Source of the DNA: Natrinema hispanicum
GTDB lineage: Archaea > Halobacteriota > Halobacteria > Halobacteriales > Natrialbaceae
DNA: 64,000 nucleotides
Direction: 5' to 3'
NCBI RefSeq assembly: GCF_004217335.1
Contig: NZ_SHMP01000003.1
Coordinates: 620,001 to 684,000 of the forward strand
Shown here piece after piece: positions 18,529 to 27,502 of this stretch (positions are counted from its first letter, which is position 1; each line of letters starts with the position of its first letter). The notes beneath the pieces are model-generated. The model ran no database searches, was not told the origin of the DNA, and worked only from the letters and a program-made list of their open reading frames with translations. The position numbers and the translations under genes were made by a program.

Positions 18529-19483
18529 ATCGTCGGTAAACGCCTGTGCCCGCTCGAGACGGCGTTCCCGTTCCCGAAGTCGCTGGACGTAGGTGCGGAC
18601 GTTCGAACGTCTGACTCACCCACCGAGCGATCAAGTCTACGAAAGCCGTTTCGGCTGGTGTAAACGGTCGCTCTCGGGGTTCGCGGTCGAGAAAGCAGAT
18701 CGTTCCACAGTGGTCGCCCTCGACAGTGATCCGACCACCGAGACGGCAGTTGACATCGAGTTCGTCGGCGATCGGATGGTCTGCCCACTTGACCGCACTG
18801 GCGTCATTGGTCCCCCGAACCTCGTCCGACTCGAACAGGTCGTGACAGGAGACCGCCGAGAGATCAAGCACCGTCCCCTCGAGATCGGCAGCGTGTCCGA
18901 CGGCCGTCTCGATCTCGTATCGGTCGGCCGACTCGTCGATTCGGGAGACGAACCCGGTCTCGAGACCGAGCCGCTTACAGCCCAACTCGAGCAGACGACG
19001 GATCTTCGTCTCGTCGTCCGTGTTCGGATCGGACGTGATCCGGTACAGTTCCTGGCGATACCGTTCGCTCTCGGCGTGTCGCCGCTCGCGGTCACAAACC
19101 GCGGCCGTCAGGTCGGTGACGGTCTCGGAGAGCCGTCCGAGTTCGTCGTCTCGATCGATCGTAACGTCGATCGGGCCGTCGACGGCTGGCGGTTGTACAG
19201 CCTGTTCGGACTCGGACAGTGAAGACTCGTCCTCGAGTCGAGAGGTGAACTGCCGAAGCGCGTCGGTGAGCCGCTCGAGGTCATTCGTTCGATCGGAGCC
19301 GCTCCGTGCGGCAAGACCCACGACGAGCAGTCCGGGTCCCGTCTGCGTGCCACCGCCGTGAAATCCGGAAACCAAGAGGCCAGCGACGATCCAGACTGCA
19401 ACACCGATCACGCCGAGCAAAACTGCACGCGACCGTCTCGTGTCGTCCGCGAGCAGTCCGCTCTGAACCGCAGTCCAGTCCAT
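18353..19483 (-). pseudogene. N-terminal part (membrane-GAF) of the frameshifted Bat-type regulator
   Basis: Only about the first 292 of 376 residues are genuine. A membrane segment (AVLLGVIGVAVWIVAGLLVSG), a HAMP-like linker and a GAF domain (about 140-290: ELGCKRLGLETGFVSRIDES, then CGTICFLDREPRERPFTPAE) lead to DLIARWVSQTFER. After that the frame becomes Arg-rich noise (RYAGRGRRRRLSPRGGRHG) that is the wrong reading of the PAS sequence. A one-base gain (or two-base loss) near 18596-18612 would join FER to the linker of the downstream part. Whether this is a real mutation or a sequencing error cannot be told from the sequence alone. Confidence 0.75.
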
Positions 19484-19755
19484 GGTACGCCTATGGAATG
19501 ACTGACAATGATATGCGCGGTTTATTTCATACCCATCTCAATATCATCATTACGGTGCTGCTCGAGTACAAACCATTGGGGCCGCAGTGTCGGCGGATTT
19601 TGGACGTCTACCACACGTTCGGGCCGCGATATGGAGCGAACAGCGGGTGAACGACGTCGATCTCCGAGACGCTATACACGTAGTGTTGGGGCAGCAGCGA
19701 AATTACGTGTATAACGGGCAAGCCGATACCGACGGATCGTATTAGTCAAGCCAAG

Positions 19756-20013
19756 ATGTCCGGAGCCACACTCGATTATCACAACGATTCGATCAGTCTG
19801 CGCGTCGTCGAAGCCCTCGCAGACGCGACAGACACCACCCCGAGCGAACTCGACCCGCTGTACAATACCGTCGATCCCGAGGCACTCGATCGACTATTCC
19901 AACCCGACTCGAGCGACGACATCCGCGTCACGTTCGAGTACGGTGACGCACGCGTCGAGGTTCGAGGCGACGGCACCATCATGGTCGATGGAACCGTCCA
20001 TGACAGTCGATAA
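19756..20013 (+). CDS. HalOD1 output-domain protein
   Basis: 85 residues, a single HalOD1 domain: ISLRVVEALADATDTTPSEL, then DPLYNTVDPEALDRLF and the strand pair IRVTFEYGDARVEVRGDGTIMV. It is the same type as the protein at 9333. It begins a probable signalling operon: a possible 42-codon frame overlaps its end by 14 bases, and a receiver/PAS protein follows at 20129. It is divergent from the split multi-PAS regulator. Confidence 0.8.
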   Translation: MSGATLDYHNDSISLRVVEALADATDTTPSELDPLYNTVDPEALDRLFQPDSSDDIRVTFEYGDARVEVRGDGTIMVDGTVHDSR

Positions 20014-20128
20014 GCCGCGAGTCGAGTCGACCGGCCCCAGTCGAGTCCGGCAGGAGACGGCTGCTGGAAACAGCGCCGCTCCCGTCTCGCCGGGCGTGCC
20101 GAGCGATCCGAGACCGGAGGTGCTCTGA
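20000..20128 (+). CDS. possible small protein between HalOD1 and receiver genes
   Basis: The ATG at 20000 opens a 42-residue frame (MTVDKPRVESTGPSRVRQET then Pro/Ser-rich) that overlaps the HalOD1 stop by 14 bases and ends directly before the ATG of the next gene at 20129. The arrangement would suit translational coupling. The composition is unremarkable and no family is recognised, so it may not be translated. Confidence 0.3.
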   Translation: MTVDKPRVESTGPSRVRQETAAGNSAAPVSPGVPSDPRPEVL

Positions 20129-20947
20129 ATGCTCGTCCCACCAGCAGCAGGGATCGAGCCATCCGTTCGAGGGCAGCAGACACAGCGGACCCTCCTCGTC
20201 GTCGATCAGGAACGCGACCGCGACCACATCGAACGCGCGTTCGACGACGAACCAGTGATCATCGAGACGGCCGCCACGCTCGCGGTCGCACGGTCCAGCG
20301 TCGACGAGATCGACTGTCTCCTCGTCCCGTCAACTGTGACGGACAACAGCGGCATGACCAGCGATGACGTGGCCGCTACCGACAGATCGGGCGAGCACGT
20401 CGGCTGGCTCGAGACAGTCAAAACCGACACGCCGGCGCTCCCGGTCGTCGTCCTCGCTGATGAGGTGACGCCCCCTCTCATGCGCGCGGTCCGCACGTAC
20501 GAGTGGACCGCCGTGGTTGGCCGCGACGAACCACGTGAGCGACTCGTTACCTGCATCACCGACCTCCTCGAGCGTCACCGACTGACATCCCTCTCGAAGC
20601 GGTCGCTTGCGAGCGTCGAACTCACTGGCGACGCGGTCGCACTCGTCGATCCCACTGGCAGAATCCAGTTTGCGAGTCGGTCGCTTCGGATGCAATTCGG
20701 TGCCGACGATGACGAGCTCGTCGGCACCCCGTGGCAAGAACTGTTTACCGACGACGCCGTTTCTCACCTCGAGTCGGTGGCATTGCCGACCGTCGGGGAG
20801 GGATGGCGGTGGACCGGTACCTGCACCGGCCAGCGACGGACGGGTGTGACGTTCCCGGTCCGAGTTCGGCTCGGCGGCCTCGAGGACGGCAGTCTGGTGT
20901 TCGTCGTCACCGAGGCCGACGCTAGCGCTTCTGGACACGACGACTGA
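20129..20947 (+). CDS. receiver-like and PAS-domain signalling protein
   Basis: 272 residues. The N-terminal half resembles a response-regulator receiver (RTLLVVDQERDRDHIERAF, then LPVVVLADEVTP), but the usual phospho-acceptor Asp is not in a clear DxPG-type context, so it may be a degenerate receiver. The C-terminal half is a PAS domain (VELTGDAVALVDPTGRIQFA, then LVGTPWQELFTDDAV). No kinase or DNA-binding domain is visible. The stop codon TGA (20945-20947) supplies the first base of repeat copy C. Confidence 0.75.
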   Translation: MLVPPAAGIEPSVRGQQTQRTLLVVDQERDRDHIERAFDDEPVIIETAATLAVARSSVDEIDCLLVPSTVTDNSGMTSDDVAATDRSGEHVGWLETVKTDTPALPVVVLADEVTPPLMRAVRTYEWTAVVGRDEPRERLVTCITDLLERHRLTSLSKRSLASVELTGDAVALVDPTGRIQFASRSLRMQFGADDDELVGTPWQELFTDDAVSHLESVALPTVGEGWRWTGTCTGQRRTGVTFPVRVRLGGLEDGSLVFVVTEADASASGHDD

Positions 20948-21028
20948 TACGGTCTGCTGTACCGATGTACCGGTGCAGCCGCAGGACGGGTCGCAGGTGC
21001 ACCGAAAATGACTGACAGCAGACCGTAT
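20947..21028. repeat. nested palindrome element, copy C
   Basis: The outer arms atacggtctgctgt (20947-20960) and acagcagaccgtat (21015-21028) are a perfect 14-bp inverted repeat. The inner arms are cggtgca / tgcaccg (20971-20977 / 20998-21004). It begins at the last base of the preceding stop codon and lies between convergent genes. This is the best-preserved outer palindrome of the family. Confidence 0.88.
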
Positions 21029-21117
21029 GAGCACGTGGCGCTCGTCTTTCGTGCGTGGAGTCCGCGATCCGCCGCTGATAACTCCCGATATCCGGCGCGA
21101 TCCGCTGCTAGCCGATC

Positions 21118-22407
21118 TTATGTCCCGTGATCCCAGCTTCCCATATAGTCGCGCTGGGTCTCGGTCAGCGAGTCGAAGTCGACGCCTTCTGCCTCGAGTT
21201 TGATCTCGGCGATCTCTTTGTCGAGATCGTCGGGCACGTCGTGGACGCCAGCGTCGTAGGCGTCACCGTTCTCGATCAGTTCACGGACACAGACGGCCTG
21301 AATACCGAACGACTGGTCCATGACCTCGACGGGGTGGCCAAGCGAGACCGGCGCAGCGAGGTTGACGAGGCGGCCTTCGGCAATGACGTTCAGCCGGCGG
21401 CCATCTGCGAGTTCGTAGGCCTCGACGCCGTCACGGGCCTCGTAGCGATCCACAGCGAGGTCGTCGAGCGCCTCGAGGTCGATCTCGATGTCGAAGTGAC
21501 CCGCGTTGGCGAGTAGGACGCCGTCTTGCATCTTCTCGAAGTGCTCCTCGACGATGACGTCGCGGTTGCCGGTCGTCGTCAGGAAGACGTCACCGATTTC
21601 GGCGGCCTCGTCCATCGGCATCACGTCGTAGCCTTCCATGTGGGCCTCGAGCGCGCGGCGGGGCTCGACTTCGGTGACGATGACGTTCGCGTTCTGGCCC
21701 GCTGCCTTCTTCGCGACGCCCTTGCCACAGTAGCCGTAGCCGGCGACGACGACGTTCTTGCCGGCCCACGAGAGATTCGTGGTCATGGCGATGGAGGCCA
21801 GTGAGGACTCGCCGGTGCCGTGGACGTTGTCGAAGAGCCGCTTCATCGGCGTGTCGTTGACCGCGAAAACGGGGTAGTCAAGCGCCCCGTCGTCGTCCAT
21901 CGCACGCAGGCGGTGGACGCCGGTGGTGGTCTCCTCTGCCCCACCGATGATGCCGTCGATCAGTTCGGGGTAGTCCTCGTGGATCGCCGCAACGAGGTCC
22001 ATCCCGTCGTCGACAGTGATCGTCGGCTCGTGGGCGATGACAGCCTCGATGGCATCGTAGTATTCGTCATCGTCGACGCCGCGTTTGGCGTAGCTGGTGA
22101 TGTTCTCGTGGGTATCCAGCGCCGCCGAGACGTCGTCGTGAGTCGAGAGCGGGTTACAGCCGGTGACGGCGACCTCCGCGCCGCCCTCCGCGAGCGTCTC
22201 GACTAAGATCGCCGTCTTCGCCTCGACGTGCATCGCCATCGCGATACGCTCGCCCTCGAAGGGCTGGTCGGCGACGAACTCCTCGCGGACGTGCTCGAGA
22301 ATCGGCATGTGCTGGGCTGCCCAGTCCATCTTCCGGCGTCCCTCCGTGCGAGCGGACTCGAGATCGTCCAGTTGCTCGCTGATCGGGGGATACTCGGTGT
22401 CGGTCAT
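21118..22407 (-). CDS. ahcY: adenosylhomocysteinase (S-adenosylhomocysteine hydrolase)
   Basis: Cleaves S-adenosylhomocysteine to homocysteine and adenosine, relieving inhibition of methyltransferases. 429 residues, NAD-dependent. Family blocks: AQHMPILEHVREEF, AVTGCNPLSTHDDVSAAL, FAVNDTPMKRLFDNVHGTGE, the NAD-binding loop VVVAGYGYCGKGVA and LANAGHFDIEIDLEAL. The C-terminus lacks the long bacterial insertion, as usual in archaea. The start at 22407 (MTDTEYPPISEQLDD) is preferred to an open extension to 22515 that lacks family character. The amidohydrolase at 24370 can act on the same metabolite. Confidence 0.95.
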   Translation of the reverse strand: MTDTEYPPISEQLDDLESARTEGRRKMDWAAQHMPILEHVREEFVADQPFEGERIAMAMHVEAKTAILVETLAEGGAEVAVTGCNPLSTHDDVSAALDTHENITSYAKRGVDDDEYYDAIEAVIAHEPTITVDDGMDLVAAIHEDYPELIDGIIGGAEETTTGVHRLRAMDDDGALDYPVFAVNDTPMKRLFDNVHGTGESSLASIAMTTNLSWAGKNVVVAGYGYCGKGVAKKAAGQNANVIVTEVEPRRALEAHMEGYDVMPMDEAAEIGDVFLTTTGNRDVIVEEHFEKMQDGVLLANAGHFDIEIDLEALDDLAVDRYEARDGVEAYELADGRRLNVIAEGRLVNLAAPVSLGHPVEVMDQSFGIQAVCVRELIENGDAYDAGVHDVPDDLDKEIAEIKLEAEGVDFDSLTETQRDYMGSWDHGT

Positions 22408-22676
22408 GGGTCGATTGAGTGGGAGCGGGGCAAAAACGCTACCGAACCGTTCCGGCGACCGATTTCTGACGGCGGTTCGAACGTGACAGGAGAGACGTGT
22501 CTCTAGCGGAGTCAAAATGAACGGCGAAAACGGTGGGTGAGCCGCGATTACTACGTGCCTGATCGATCGGGGCGGCCACGGTCAGGTGGCGAGCACCGCG
22601 ATCGTGGTTCAATACCGGCGATGGCTGACAGACCGTGTGTCAGCGTCAGTCGTTTGAACGCAGATCGACTGGGGTA

Positions 22677-24218
22677 TTACTTCGGACCGGCGTGACTTGG
22701 CGGGCCGCGGTTTCCGTTCTTTCCGCCGTCGTCGCCGTCGTCGTTGTCATCGCTATCGGCGTCTTCGGTGTCGTCGTTGTCATCGCTGTCGGCGTCTTCG
22801 GTGTCGTCTTCGTCCTCGCTATCGGTATCTTCGGTGTCGTCTTCGTCCTCGTTATCCTCGCTGTCATCGCCATCTTCTTCGTCGTCGCTATCCTCGCTGT
22901 CGTCGTCTTCGTCGTCGCTATCGGCGTCTTCGGTGTCGTCGCTGTCGTCTTCGTCGTCCTCGTCCTCTTCGTCCTCACTATCAGTCGGCGGGCCAGCGTG
23001 TTCCGGTGGGCCTCGCTTGTCGTCATCGTCGTCTTCTACGGCATCGCCTTCGTCGTCCTCGGTTTCGTCGTCGCTGTCAGTCGGCGGGCCAGCGTGTTCC
23101 GGTGGGCCTCGCTTGTCGTCGTCGTCTTCGTCTTCCTCGTCCTCGTCATCATCGTCGCCCGGCGGGCCAGCGTGGCCCGGTGGACCGGCGTGGTCCGGTG
23201 CGTTACCCGGGTTGTGCTCGACGACGAAGTTCGCGATCCGAAGGCCACGCGTCGTGTCAGATCGGGTTTCCTCTTCCTGCTCCTCAACGAACGCGGAGAC
23301 CAGCGAGCCGAAGTTCTCGTACTCGGCAGCCTCGAGCGTCGCCGTCGTCTCGGCGGATTTGCTGTCGGTCGTCGCGGTAATGGCGACCTCGACGCTATCG
23401 TTCTCGAACGGCGCGGACAGGCTCACCGTGCCGTTCTCGTCCGTCGTGTACGTGCCCTCGTCAGTGTAGGACACGGTCTCGTCGACAGTCGAGACATTGA
23501 CCGTCGCGTTTGCGACCGCGCTCTCGTTGTCCGTGACCGTCACGGTGACGTCATCGTTGTCCTGCTCGACGGCGACCACGAGGCCGGAGTAGAGCGTCGT
23601 CTCGGTCTCAGCGGTGAGCAGCTCACCGGAGACGTTCTCGTACGACGCAGCGACCGTCACGTCGACCGTTTCCGTGGGTTCGGGAAGAACGACCGTGCCG
23701 TTGGTGTCGGTCTGATACTCGCCCGCGCCATCGTAGGTCGCGTTCTCGTCGACCGGCGTCACGTTGACGGTCGCGTTCGCGACTGCGCTCTCGTTCGACG
23801 TGACAGTCACGACGGTATCGTCAACAGACACGTCCAGCGTTTGTAATCCATCGGGCTCGAGCGTTGCCGTCGTCGTCTCCGTGGCGTTCCCGTACTCCGC
23901 CTTGATCTCCACGTCGACCGTCGTATTTGGTGCGGGGAGGTCGACCGTACCGTCGACGTCGGTCGTATAGTTCCCGTCTGCGCCCTCGTACGAGACGTTC
24001 TCGTCGAGTGTCGTCAGGGTAATATTCGCGTTCTCGACTGGACTCTCGTTCGACGTCACCGTTACGAGGGTGTCCTCGACGGATACGTTCAGTTCGTCAA
24101 TCTCATCAGCCGGTGCGTCATTACTGGCTGCCGCCGCCGACACTGTTCCCAGCGGGGCGGCCACAGACAGGATCATCGCGGTAGCCAACGCCACCACGAA
24201 CAATCGGTTTCGTTTCAT
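22677..24218 (-). CDS. secreted surface protein with three Ig-like repeats and a long acidic tail
   Basis: 513 residues. The signal peptide is KRNRLFVVALATAMILSVAA with a likely cut near VSAAAA. Three repeats of about 85-90 residues follow, each opening with a VxVxDTxVTVTSNES-like strand, then NATVNVT, a Tyr-rich turn and DxNGTVxLP; they resemble bacterial and haloarchaeal Ig-like or carboxypeptidase-regulatory repeats. After a spacer comes a tail of about 170 residues rich in Asp, Glu and Ser, punctuated by RGPPEHAGPP-type motifs. The start at 24218 rather than a TTG at 24236 puts the charged residues directly before the hydrophobic core. Function unknown; probably cell-surface or secreted. 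No obvious sorting signal is seen. Confidence 0.8.
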   Translation of the reverse strand: MKRNRLFVVALATAMILSVAAPLGTVSAAAASNDAPADEIDELNVSVEDTLVTVTSNESPVENANITLTTLDENVSYEGADGNYTTDVDGTVDLPAPNTTVDVEIKAEYGNATETTTATLEPDGLQTLDVSVDDTVVTVTSNESAVANATVNVTPVDENATYDGAGEYQTDTNGTVVLPEPTETVDVTVAASYENVSGELLTAETETTLYSGLVVAVEQDNDDVTVTVTDNESAVANATVNVSTVDETVSYTDEGTYTTDENGTVSLSAPFENDSVEVAITATTDSKSAETTATLEAAEYENFGSLVSAFVEEQEEETRSDTTRGLRIANFVVEHNPGNAPDHAGPPGHAGPPGDDDDEDEEDEDDDDKRGPPEHAGPPTDSDDETEDDEGDAVEDDDDDKRGPPEHAGPPTDSEDEEDEDDEDDSDDTEDADSDDEDDDSEDSDDEEDGDDSEDNEDEDDTEDTDSEDEDDTEDADSDDNDDTEDADSDDNDDGDDGGKNGNRGPPSHAGPK

Positions 24219-24369
24219 CTCGTCCACGACATTCAAGCGTTCGTGAATAAACCCACCCGGCAGTTCTCGGCGTTTTCGACTCGAGCGAAACAGCCTGAGA
24301 GACGGTTTAAACGTTTATAACAAAATCTGAGTGTTCAGTTTTCGTTCAGAGATCTGGACTGAACCGGCG

Positions 24370-25668
24370 TCAACCGTCGACGCGAGCGGCCAGCGCCTCG
24401 GCTGCCTCGAGCGCGCGCTCGCGAACCGCCTGTTCGTCCAGTGTCAGCACCTCGCGGTCGCGCATGAGCACCTGTCCGTCACAGACGGTGTGGCGGACGT
24501 CCGACGCCGCGGCCGCGTAGGCGAGGTGACTGACGAGGTCGTGTGGCGGGGTGAGGTGAGGTTGCTCGAGGTCGATCACGGCGAAATCGGCCGGTGCGCC
24601 TTCCTCGAGCCGGCCCGACTCGAGGCCGATCGCGTCGGCGCTACCCTGCGTGAGCATCTCGACGACTGCCTCGGCGGGCACCGCGCTGGCGTCGTCGGCG
24701 GCAAGTTTGCCAAGCATGGCCGCGTCGCGGGCCTCGTCCAGCATCGAGAGGTCGTTGTTCGAGGCTGCGCCGTCGGTACCGAGGCCGACGGTGACGCCGG
24801 CCTCGCGCATACGCTGGATGGGTGCCATCCCGCTTGCCAGTTTCATGTTCGAGGCCGGACAGTGGATCACGCCGGTGCCGGCCTCCGCGAGCAACTCGAT
24901 CTCGCGGTCGTCGACGTGGACGCCGTGGGCGACGAAGTCCTCGGGCTCGAGCATTCCGTGCTCGGCGGCGTACTCGAGCGGCCGCTGTCCGTGTTCCTCG
25001 ACGATCGGCGTGACTTCGGCTTCGGTCTCGTTGGCGTGGTAGTGAACCGGGATTCCCGCCTCGCGCGCTTTGGGGATGAACTCCTCGAGATACTCGCTCC
25101 CGACGGTCGTCAGCGAGTGAGGCTTGAACGCCGTCGAGATTCGGCCGTCCGCTGCGCCGTCGTACTCGCGGGCGATCTCGAGGCTCGTCTGGGCGTCCTC
25201 GCGGGCGGCCTCGTCGTCTTTCCCAACGGTGACGATGCCATGGCCGAGTCGCGCCCGAATGCCGGCGTTCTCGACCGCCGCGGCGACCTCGGGGACGTGG
25301 AAGTACATATCCGCAACGGCGGTTGTTCCGGATTTGATCAGCTCGAGCAAGCCGAGTTCGGCCCCGACACGAACGTCCTCGGGGGTCATCTCGCCTTCGG
25401 CAGGCCAGATGTCTTCCTGGAGCCACGCATCGAGCGGTTTGTCGTCGGCGTACCCTCGCAAGAGCGTCATCGCGACGTGGCAGTGGCCGTTGACGAACCC
25501 CGGCGTCACGAGCGAGCCGGCGGCGTCGAGCGTCTCGTCGGCGTCGGCCGCCAGTTCGGGGGCGATCTCGCGGATCTCGCCGGTGTCCTGATCGACCAGT
25601 ACGTCTGCGGCCGTCACCGTCAGATCAGGCCGGAGGACCTGTCCGTCGGTGATCGCAAGCGTCGTCAT
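24370..25668 (-). CDS. dadD: 5'-deoxyadenosine / S-adenosylhomocysteine deaminase (amidohydrolase)
   Basis: 432 residues. Metal-dependent deaminase of 5'-deoxyadenosine, SAH and methylthioadenosine. The metal-binding pieces are TPGFVNGHCHVAMTLLRG (HxH), PVHYHANET, VAHGVHVDD and LGTDGAASNNDLSML (catalytic Asp). VIHCPASNMKLASGMAP is a further MTA/SAH-deaminase block. In methanogens and haloarchaea such enzymes feed salvage of SAM by-products. With ahcY in the same neighbourhood it suggests two routes of SAH disposal. The symbol follows the archaeal name; the exact best substrate is inferred. Confidence 0.85.
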   Translation of the reverse strand: MTTLAITDGQVLRPDLTVTAADVLVDQDTGEIREIAPELAADADETLDAAGSLVTPGFVNGHCHVAMTLLRGYADDKPLDAWLQEDIWPAEGEMTPEDVRVGAELGLLELIKSGTTAVADMYFHVPEVAAAVENAGIRARLGHGIVTVGKDDEAAREDAQTSLEIAREYDGAADGRISTAFKPHSLTTVGSEYLEEFIPKAREAGIPVHYHANETEAEVTPIVEEHGQRPLEYAAEHGMLEPEDFVAHGVHVDDREIELLAEAGTGVIHCPASNMKLASGMAPIQRMREAGVTVGLGTDGAASNNDLSMLDEARDAAMLGKLAADDASAVPAEAVVEMLTQGSADAIGLESGRLEEGAPADFAVIDLEQPHLTPPHDLVSHLAYAAAASDVRHTVCDGQVLMRDREVLTLDEQAVRERALEAAEALAARVDG

Positions 25669-25762
25669 TGACTTTTGATTCTCGTCGGGCGGCCTTAGCC
25701 TGTCGATGGACCGCGACGAGCCGAGCCGCGGGGTTTATTGGTTATTTCGATAACAAGACCGT

Positions 25763-26431
25763 ATGGACAATCGAACCCAGCGCGAGCGTGCCAGCAACGG
25801 GTATCCACCGCGTGCCGCGCTCGCCGACGCGTGGGACGAACACAGCCGGTACGTCGGCTTCGCCGCCGGCCTGTTCGCGGTCGGGATCGTCGTCGGCATC
25901 GCGCTCATGGTCGCCGGCTACAACTTGCTCGAGATCATCCAAGAGGTGGTCGGCGAACCGCTGTTTCCCGACATCAGCGACCGGAGCCGGCTCGAACTGG
26001 CACAGTTCTTGCTCGTCAACAACAGCCGGGCGTACCTGCTGTCGATCCTTGGCGTCCTGACGCTTGGGCTCCTGACGGCCTGGGCGATGGTGTTCAACGG
26101 GATCATCGTCGGGAACGTCGGTGCCTTTATCGCTGGCAGTGTCGGCGTCGGTTACATCCTCGTCGGCCTCTTTCCTCACGGGATCTTCGAACTGCCTGCA
26201 CTCTTTATTGCCGCCGGCATCGGCTTCCGGCTGCTCTACCGGGTCGGCCAGCGTATTCGAGGAACCCGCGATTCGATCGTCACGAAGCGCTATCTCTACC
26301 GAACCGGCCTGCTCGTCCTCGCAGGCTGGCTCTTACTCGTCGTCGCCGCTGTCGTCGAGGCCTTTATCACGCCCGCGTTGCTCGAGGTGCTGTTTGCCGA
26401 CCGGCTCGAGTCGATGGGGGCGTCCCCGTAA
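25763..26431 (+). CDS. stage II sporulation protein M-like membrane protein
   Basis: 222 residues with five or six membrane segments. The family features are FLLVNNSRAYLLSILGVLTL (the NN-R-A motif), the FNGIIVGNV block and GLFPHGIFELPALFIAAGIG. SpoIIM-like proteins are widespread in archaea that do not sporulate, and their role there is unknown. It is divergent from the dadD gene with a 94-base gap. The start at 25763 precedes MDNRTQRERASNGYPPRAA, a cytoplasmic N-terminus. Confidence 0.88.
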   Translation: MDNRTQRERASNGYPPRAALADAWDEHSRYVGFAAGLFAVGIVVGIALMVAGYNLLEIIQEVVGEPLFPDISDRSRLELAQFLLVNNSRAYLLSILGVLTLGLLTAWAMVFNGIIVGNVGAFIAGSVGVGYILVGLFPHGIFELPALFIAAGIGFRLLYRVGQRIRGTRDSIVTKRYLYRTGLLVLAGWLLLVVAAVVEAFITPALLEVLFADRLESMGASP

Positions 26432-26526
26432 TCGGGTCCGTTTATCCAGTTTATAAGCTGTTGAACGATTGTGAACGGATCGAATCGTCGTCCCCCTTTT
26501 TCTCGAGCAAGTGACTGTGCTCGGGT

Positions 26527-27369
26527 ATGAAAAGACGCACAATCCAACTCGTATTGGTGGCAGCCCTCGTCGCCATCGCCGGCTGTGCCGGTGGGATGGG
26601 CGGCGACCCGGGAACGAACGACGATGGCTCGATGACGGACTCGAGCGGCGGGACGGGAACGGCCGCGTTCTACGTCAGCGACGAGCCGAACGCGATCGAT
26701 GACTTCGAGCACCTCAACGTGACGATCACGAAAGTCGGATTCAAGAAGACCGGCAACGTGACCGCCGACGCGACGAACGAGACCGACGGCAACGTCACGG
26801 AGACTGACTCGGACAGCGCCGGCAACGAATCGACGACCGAAACGCCAACCAACGAGACAGCCGAGAACGACAGTGATGACAGCGCGGCCGACGAGCAGTG
26901 GATCGAACGCGAGGTCAACGAAACGACCGTCGACCTCACCGAACTGAAAGGCGCAAACGCGTCCATGATCGACGAGTTCGAACTGCCCGCCGGCGAGTAC
27001 GAGACCGTCTTCGTCTACGTCGATGACACCGAGGGTATCCTGACCGATGGCACGGAGACGCGCGTGAAACTGCCGAGCGAAAAGCTCCAGCTGCACACGA
27101 CGTTTACCATCGGCAACAACGAATCGGTCGACTTCGTCTACGACATCGCACCCCACAAAGCCGGCAAGAGCGGGAAGTACATTCTCAAGCCAGTGATTGC
27201 CGAGAGCGGAACGGGCGACGACGTCGAGATCCACGATGTCGACGAGCAGCAGCCTGACGAATCGGCGAACGGTGAGCAGCAGGATGACAAGACGGGAGAC
27301 GAAGCCGACGCAACGCAGGCGGACAACGGTGGACAGCAGCCCACGGATACACCACCACAGCAGGGCTAA
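26527..27369 (+). CDS. DUF4382-type lipoprotein
   Basis: 280 residues. The signal peptide ends in a lipobox (VAIAGC, Cys at about residue 20), so the protein is probably anchored to the outer face of the membrane by lipid. The core has the DUF4382 pattern: AAFYVSDEPNAIDDFEHLNV (strand plus Asp-rich turn), VDLTELKGANASMIDEFELP, GEYETVFVYVDDTEG and a late VDFVYDIAPHK. Between about residues 80 and 125 is a Ser/Thr/Asn/Asp-rich insertion, and the tail is Gln/Asp-rich. Function unknown. Confidence 0.85.
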   Translation: MKRRTIQLVLVAALVAIAGCAGGMGGDPGTNDDGSMTDSSGGTGTAAFYVSDEPNAIDDFEHLNVTITKVGFKKTGNVTADATNETDGNVTETDSDSAGNESTTETPTNETAENDSDDSAADEQWIEREVNETTVDLTELKGANASMIDEFELPAGEYETVFVYVDDTEGILTDGTETRVKLPSEKLQLHTTFTIGNNESVDFVYDIAPHKAGKSGKYILKPVIAESGTGDDVEIHDVDEQQPDESANGEQQDDKTGDEADATQADNGGQQPTDTPPQQG

Positions 27370-27502
27370 CGCGACCGACAGTCGTCACAGAACGCACGGT
27401 GTGAGCCGTCGACGCTAACAGCGGTGGCACCTCACTCGCCGCCCGACTCGAACGCTATTTTGCAGGCGGATCGACAGTACAGAAGCAGTCGGCTCGAGCC
27501 GA

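Noticed and set aside
22624..22644. Hairpin gctgaca / tgtcagc between the surface gene and ahcY considered an eighth copy of the repeat family
   Set aside because: Only seven bases pair and the inner stem and outer arms of the family are missing.
22697..23380. Repetitive gtcgtcttcgtcctc-type DNA considered as a tandem repeat or CRISPR array
   Set aside because: The repeats are irregular and follow the Asp/Glu codons of the acidic tail of the surface protein; there are no equal spacers.
24331..25671. 446-residue plus-strand frame over the deaminase gene
   Set aside because: Mirrors the deaminase codons and has no recognisable domain.
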